Positions 60,727 to 64,000 of a DNA stretch of 64,000 bases are shown here, piece after piece. Source of the stretch: Moorella glycerini (GTDB taxonomy: Bacteria; Bacillota; DSM-521; Neomoorellales; Neomoorellaceae); NCBI RefSeq assembly GCF_009735625.1, contig NZ_CP046244.1, positions 1,612,001 through 1,676,000 on the forward strand. Reading direction: 5' to 3'. How positions within the stretch are numbered: the stretch's first letter is position 1; each line of letters begins with the position of its first letter. The notes beneath the pieces are model-generated. The model made no database searches, had not been told where the DNA came from, and saw only the letters and a program-made list of their open reading frames with translations. A program made the translations under genes and the position numbers.

Positions 60727-62454
60727 ATGGCCTTTCAAACCGCAATTACCGTGATGGAGGCGGTAAAGAGAATAATTGACCGCAGCTACCTTCTGCCGGC
60801 TATTCAGAGGGAATTTGTTTGGAGTGAAGAGCAGATCGAGCGCCTTTTTGATTCCATCATGCGGGGTTACCCCATTGGCTCCTTTCTCTTCTGGAAGGTT
60901 TCGCGCGAGAACCTCAAAAACTACCAGTTTTACGAGTTCATTAAAGACTACCACCAGCTGAAGTCCCATAACCAAAAGGCCACCCTTATGGGTGATGAAA
61001 ACATCACCGCTATCCTGGATGGGCAGCAGCGGTTAACCGCTTTGTACATTGGCCTCAAAGGCAGCTATGCCTCCAAAGTCCCTTATATGCATTGGGATAA
61101 CCCCCAGGCATTTCCCCGGAAAAAACTGTACCTGAACCTGTTGGATGAACTCGGCGCGGAAGAGGAAATGCTCTACCGGTTCAAGTTCCTCACCCAAGAA
61201 AAAGCGCAGGAAAGAAGTAAACACAGCTACTGGTTCCCCGTGGGCAAGATCTTAGAATTTAATCCAGACAATCCCTTTGAACTGCACAAATATCTTCTGG
61301 AGAACAACCTGACGGCCGAATATGCGGGAAGGTGTTTGTTCCGGCTCAATGAGGTGATTACCAAAAACGCCATTATCAGCTACTACCTGGAGGAAGGCCA
61401 GGAGCTCGACCGGGTGCTGAACATCTTTATCCGTGTCAATAGCGGCGGCACCCAGCTCAGCTATTCCGACCTTTTACTGTCAATTGCTACGGCCCAGTGG
61501 GAGAACCGCGATGCCCGGGAGGAGATCACCAACCTGGTGGATGAGATTAACCGCCTGGGCAGCGGCTTCACTTTTGATAAAGACTTTGTGCTCAAGACCT
61601 GTTTGGTCTTGTGTGACAAGGATATCAAGTTCAAAGTAGATAACTTTAACGCCCGGAACATGCGCGATATCGAGAACCAGTGGGATAAGATCAGGGAAAC
61701 CATCTTAACCACGGTGGAGCTGGTGGCCGGCTTTGGTTTCAATTACCAGACCCTCACCTCCCACAATGCCATCATCCCCATTTGCTATTATCTTTTTCAA
61801 GGGGGCAACGCCCGCGATGTTTTAGTTTCGCCCAGGTATGCCGGCGAACGGGAAACTATGCGCAAGTGGCTGCATCTAGTGCTTTTGAAGCAGACCTTCG
61901 GCGGCCAATCCGATGAGGTACTGCGGATCATTCGGGAAGTTATCAAGAACCATCACGTTAGTTTCCCGGCAGACGAGATAAAGGCGCGGCTCAAGGGAAC
62001 TATAAAAGCCCTGGAGTTGACCGACGAGGAAATCGACAATCTTCTGGAGAACCAATATGGTAAAAAATATACTTTTTCGGTGCTGGCCCTATTGTATCCC
62101 AGCCTGAATTACCGCTACAGCTTCCATCAGGACCACATTCATCCCCGCAGTCTCTGTTCCAACCGCGATAAACTGAGAAGGGCCGGGATACCCGATAACG
62201 AAATAGATTTCATCCTGCAGAACTACAACAAAATACCCAACCTGCAGCTTTTAGAAGGGGCTGAGAACATTAGTAAAAAAGACCGGCCCTTTGCGGAATG
62301 GCTGGAGAAGACTTACCCGGATGCAGTCGCCCGGGAACAGTTTAAAGAGAGGCACTTCCTGACCGGTCTAGACCTTTCCTTGAATAACTTTAGAAGTTTT
62401 TACGAAAACCGTAAAAAGGCCCTCAAGAATGCCTTGAAGCAGATGGTGTTATGA
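60727..62454 (+). CDS. DUF262/DUF1524-type (GmrSD-like) nuclease protein
   Basis: 575 residues from ATG 60727 (AATGGAGTGG upstream); a longer frame from 60673 has no site. The N-terminal ParB/DUF262 domain has YLLPAIQREFVWSEEQIERL, FDSIMRGYPIGSFLFW and ILDGQQRLTALY (Asp98, the NTP-binding/hydrolysing motif). Near the C-terminus YSFHQDHIHPRSL (His467, Asp469, His470, His472) with later NKIPNLQLLEG is an HNH/DUF1524 nuclease motif. GmrSD cuts modified phage DNA; many single-chain relatives are defence genes. Substrate not known. Intact. Confidence 0.87.
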   Translation: MAFQTAITVMEAVKRIIDRSYLLPAIQREFVWSEEQIERLFDSIMRGYPIGSFLFWKVSRENLKNYQFYEFIKDYHQLKSHNQKATLMGDENITAILDGQQRLTALYIGLKGSYASKVPYMHWDNPQAFPRKKLYLNLLDELGAEEEMLYRFKFLTQEKAQERSKHSYWFPVGKILEFNPDNPFELHKYLLENNLTAEYAGRCLFRLNEVITKNAIISYYLEEGQELDRVLNIFIRVNSGGTQLSYSDLLLSIATAQWENRDAREEITNLVDEINRLGSGFTFDKDFVLKTCLVLCDKDIKFKVDNFNARNMRDIENQWDKIRETILTTVELVAGFGFNYQTLTSHNAIIPICYYLFQGGNARDVLVSPRYAGERETMRKWLHLVLLKQTFGGQSDEVLRIIREVIKNHHVSFPADEIKARLKGTIKALELTDEEIDNLLENQYGKKYTFSVLALLYPSLNYRYSFHQDHIHPRSLCSNRDKLRRAGIPDNEIDFILQNYNKIPNLQLLEGAENISKKDRPFAEWLEKTYPDAVAREQFKERHFLTGLDLSLNNFRSFYENRKKALKNALKQMVL

Positions 62455-62539
62455 TGATTGAAATCCTTCCCTTGTTCCTGCGGAAATCTAATTCCAAAGC
62501 CTCATGACATCCCCCCACTTTATGGTTACGCTGGAACCA

Positions 62540-62577
62540 AAGACCGGCTGAGGTTGATTAACCTGGCCGGTCTTTTA
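62540..62577. terminator. Bidirectional terminator
   Basis: AAGACCGGC (62540-62548) and GCCGGTCTT (62566-62574), followed by TTAC; it lies between convergent DUF262 and YvrJ genes. Confidence 0.65.
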
Positions 62578-62694
62578 CATTTTCAGGCGGTGCCGTTCTA
62601 TCACCGGCTCCAGCCGTACCAGGACGTAGATGACGATGACCATCGGGAAGCCGTAGTTGGCCGCCAGCTTCAGCATTTTCTCAATCGCGATCAC
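62575..62694 (-). CDS. YvrJ family small membrane protein
   Basis: 39 residues or fewer: IAIEKMLKLAANYGFPMVIV then IYVLVRLEPVIERHRLKM. YvrJ proteins (Pfam YvrJ) are single-span peptides of unknown function found next to DUF1659/DUF2922 genes in spore-forming Firmicutes. GAGGGGGG overlaps GTG 62694, so translation may start at ATT 62685 or ATG 62676. A truncated copy is at 11530. Confidence 0.7.
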   Translation of the reverse strand: MIAIEKMLKLAANYGFPMVIVIYVLVRLEPVIERHRLKM

Positions 62695-62704
62695 CCCCCT
62701 CGGT

Positions 62705-62728
62705 TTAAAAAAGAGGGGCGAGCCCCTC
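62705..62728 (-). terminator. Terminator of the DUF2922 relic
   Basis: On the minus strand GAGGGG, CTCG loop and CCCCTC (62713-62728), followed by TTTTTT. Confidence 0.75.
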
Positions 62729-62729
62729 T

Positions 62730-62790
62730 CTACGCGGCGATAATGTCCGTGACATTCCTGGTAACGATGCGGGCCCCGGCGATGGCCGTC
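62730..62790 (-). pseudogene. DUF2922 C-terminal remnant
   Basis: Minus-strand codons APTAIAGARIVTRNVTDIIAA and TAG 62732. Upstream the frame runs into the truncated amidase gene of the opposite strand, so most of the gene is missing. Matches the scrap at 11454-11495. Confidence 0.55.
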
Positions 62791-62791
62791 G

Positions 62792-63466
62792 GTGCGGCGC
62801 TACCATCTCTCCCTGGGCTGGCGGGATGTGGGCTACAACTACATAATCGAGGGGGACGGCCGGGTGGTTGCGGGCCGGAGCCTGGACGTACCCGGCGCCC
62901 ACTGCCGGGACGCCGGGATGAACTTCAAGTCCGCCGGGGTGGCCGTCATCGGCAATCTCATGGACCACCCGCCCACCCTGGAGCAGCGGCGGGCCCTCAT
63001 CAGGCTGGTGCGGGACCTCTGCCGGCGCTACAACGTCCCGCCGGAGCGGGTTTTGGGCCACCGGGAGGTACCGGGCGCGGCCACAGTCTGCCCGGTGCGG
63101 TTTATGGACATGGGGCGGGTGAGGCGGGAAGTTGTAGTACCGGGTGAAACCAGTATTTCCGCTTCCGGTCAGGTAATCGCACACGAGGAAACGGTGGACT
63201 GGGGTGGCCCCGCTAATGTCACGGTCGGTGAAGCAGTCGCGCCCGGGGAAGCGATAGCCGGGGGTGTTACCGTTGATGTTGCGACTGAAGATGGGTTCGG
63301 AAGTGGGGAAGCATCCCAAGGCGGGCCCGCTGATGTCACGGGTGCCGGCGTCGGTGCCTGGACCAGGGAAGCGGCCCACGGCAGACCCGCTGACGACACG
63401 GCAGGCGCAGGGGACGAAAATAGTGATGCAGGTCCCGGCGAAGCAGGAGAAAACGCCGGGATGTAG
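62792..63466 (+). pseudogene. N-acetylmuramoyl-L-alanine amidase (PGRP), N-terminus lost
   Basis: GTG 62792 opens directly at RRYHLSLGWRDVGYNYIIEG, the third strand of an Amidase_2/PGRP domain; GDGRVVAGR, GAHCRDAGMNFKSAGVAVIG, VLGHREVPGAATVCP follow. The first zinc-ligand His (the HHT motif) would lie upstream and is absent. After about residue 110 comes a 115-residue Gly/Ala/Glu/Asp-rich tail with loose repeats (GGPANVTVGEAV, GGPADVTGAG). Probably a dead phage-type lysin cut at the same junction as the DUF2922 relic. Confidence 0.72.
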
Positions 63467-63786
63467 CGCGGAGAGCAGGCAGGGAAGGAGACGGCGGCCC
63501 CGGCCGCTCCCGTAATTGTAGTAGGGCATGACGCCGTTTTTGGGCTGCGGGCGCTTACGGCCTTCCGGCTGTCAGCCGTCGGCCGGTTCCCACCACGTGC
63601 CCTGGGGCGAGGCTGAGACCACAACCCTCCAGGCACGTGGTGGGTATGGTTGCAGGTTTAAGCGACGAACGCGGTGGATAATAATTCCAGGATATAATGA
63701 AACTGTGGTATACTTAAATCAGTGGAATTGCTGGAAAGAGAATGAGGGACGAAACTGACAGCGCTATTTTAGCAGGGGGGCTAAAT
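63467..63786. other. Region upstream of the second MNT gene
   Basis: No gene. It holds a long inverted repeat (63589-63644) and, from about 63665, the same upstream sequence as the first MNT copy: GGTGGATAATAA, CTGTGGTATACTTAAAT (TATACT as possible -10). Confidence 0.5.
63589..63644. repeat. Perfect 16-bp inverted repeat
   Basis: CCCACCACGTGCCTGG (63589-63604) and CCAGGCACGTGGTGGG (63629-63644), 24-base loop, no T-tract. A partial relative GTCAGCCGTCGGCCGG/CCACGTG stands just before it and also at about 12858-12884. Confidence 0.8.
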
Positions 63787-64000
63787 ATGGGTACCCAACC
63801 TGACGATCTGGCTGCTTATTACGCCAGGAAATATCCTTTAACTTATACCGATGATTCTTCGCAAACCGACCCATTCCTAACCGAGCGTTATAAGGAAGCC
63901 TGGCAAGTTGCTGCCAGAGCTGCTACTATCTTAAAAGAGAGATATGGTGCCCGAAAAGTGGTAGCCTTCGGCTCCCTTGTTGACCGTTCCTGCTTTACGC
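63787..64000 (+). CDS. MNT-type nucleotidyltransferase, 5' part (runs off window)
   Basis: Begins ATG 63787 behind AGCAGGGGGGCTAAAT (an upstream in-frame ATG at 63742 is less well placed). Reads MGTQPDDLAAYYARKYPL, YKEAWQVAARAATILKERYG, ARKVVAFGSLVDRSCFT. The GS motif of minimal nucleotidyltransferases is present; the DxD follows outside the window. It is the intact counterpart of the frameshifted gene at 11952. A HEPN toxin gene is expected just beyond the right edge. Predicted antitoxin that modifies its HEPN partner. Confidence 0.85.
   Translation, partial: MGTQPDDLAAYYARKYPLTYTDDSSQTDPFLTERYKEAWQVAARAATILKERYGARKVVAFGSLVDRSCFT

Noticed and set aside
62458-63529. Frames of 229 codons (plus) and 274 codons (minus) overlapping the amidase relic
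   Set aside because: They lack motifs and conflict with the PGRP signature frame and the YvrJ gene.

Overview
The window looks like chromosome of a thermophilic, anaerobic Firmicute close to Moorella. The gene content (tmRNA tag, tungsten-type aldehyde ferredoxin oxidoreductase, YvrJ/DUF2922 genes, frequent GTG/TTG starts, strong GGAGG ribosome sites, moderately GC-rich DNA) and my general familiarity with that group suggest this; no 16S gene is present to prove it.

Layout. 1-5,999: housekeeping block (RNase R 3' part, YkuS-like protein, SmpB, tmRNA), then a membrane protein, a radical SAM protein, a zinc-ribbon protein and a secreted coiled-coil protein. 6,106-16,022: a graveyard of mobile DNA. 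A two-gene insertion sequence (DUF4338/DruA-like protein plus DDE transposase; 14-bp ends, 9-bp target duplication) sits in a 13-bp tandem TTGACA array in front of two tRNA genes, and is itself split by an IS1634-type element flanked by 181-bp direct repeats. Next come remnants of YvrJ/DUF2922, a frameshifted MNT/HEPN toxin-antitoxin pair, a YyaL fragment, a PIN toxin fragment and an IS1380-type element with a duplicated right end.

16,130-25,524: a broken nuclease lipoprotein, then the most interesting locus: NurA-like nuclease, HerA-like ATPase, a 1,097-aa nuclease-like/N6-adenine methyltransferase and a DUF3800 protein in one operon, followed by a B12-type radical SAM protein. I read it as a candidate HerA-NurA-methyltransferase defence system. 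26,399-30,643: a signalling block (hybrid histidine kinase, a frameshifted HD-GYP regulator, a receiver). 31,154-40,309: a GntR-controlled catabolic operon (two flavin reductases, BMP-type ABC importer, class I aldolase, zinc dehydrogenase, relic of a sugar kinase). 40,380-45,460: MoaD-like protein and tungsten AOR, YqeY, thioesterase, a small protein, glycerate kinase. 45,536-48,291: consensus promoter, M-box (Mg2+) riboswitch and terminator in front of a double-permease/ATPase ABC transporter, which makes it a candidate magnesium-responsive uptake system. 48,403-49,755: citrate synthase.

49,756-58,083: decayed toxin and nuclease remnants, a receiver-GGDEF gene split by a compact Tn7-like transposon (52,657-55,984), and a frameshifted receiver-PAS-GGDEF gene. 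58,343-64,000: the AAA-associated domain protein that normally accompanies the M-box-type transporter, tRNA-Ala, an ADP-ribosylglycohydrolase, a DUF262/HNH nuclease-like protein, YvrJ, a truncated peptidoglycan amidase and the intact start of a second MNT nucleotidyltransferase. Many genes are broken by small lesions, so parts of this region are decaying. Homopolymer lesions could also be sequencing errors.
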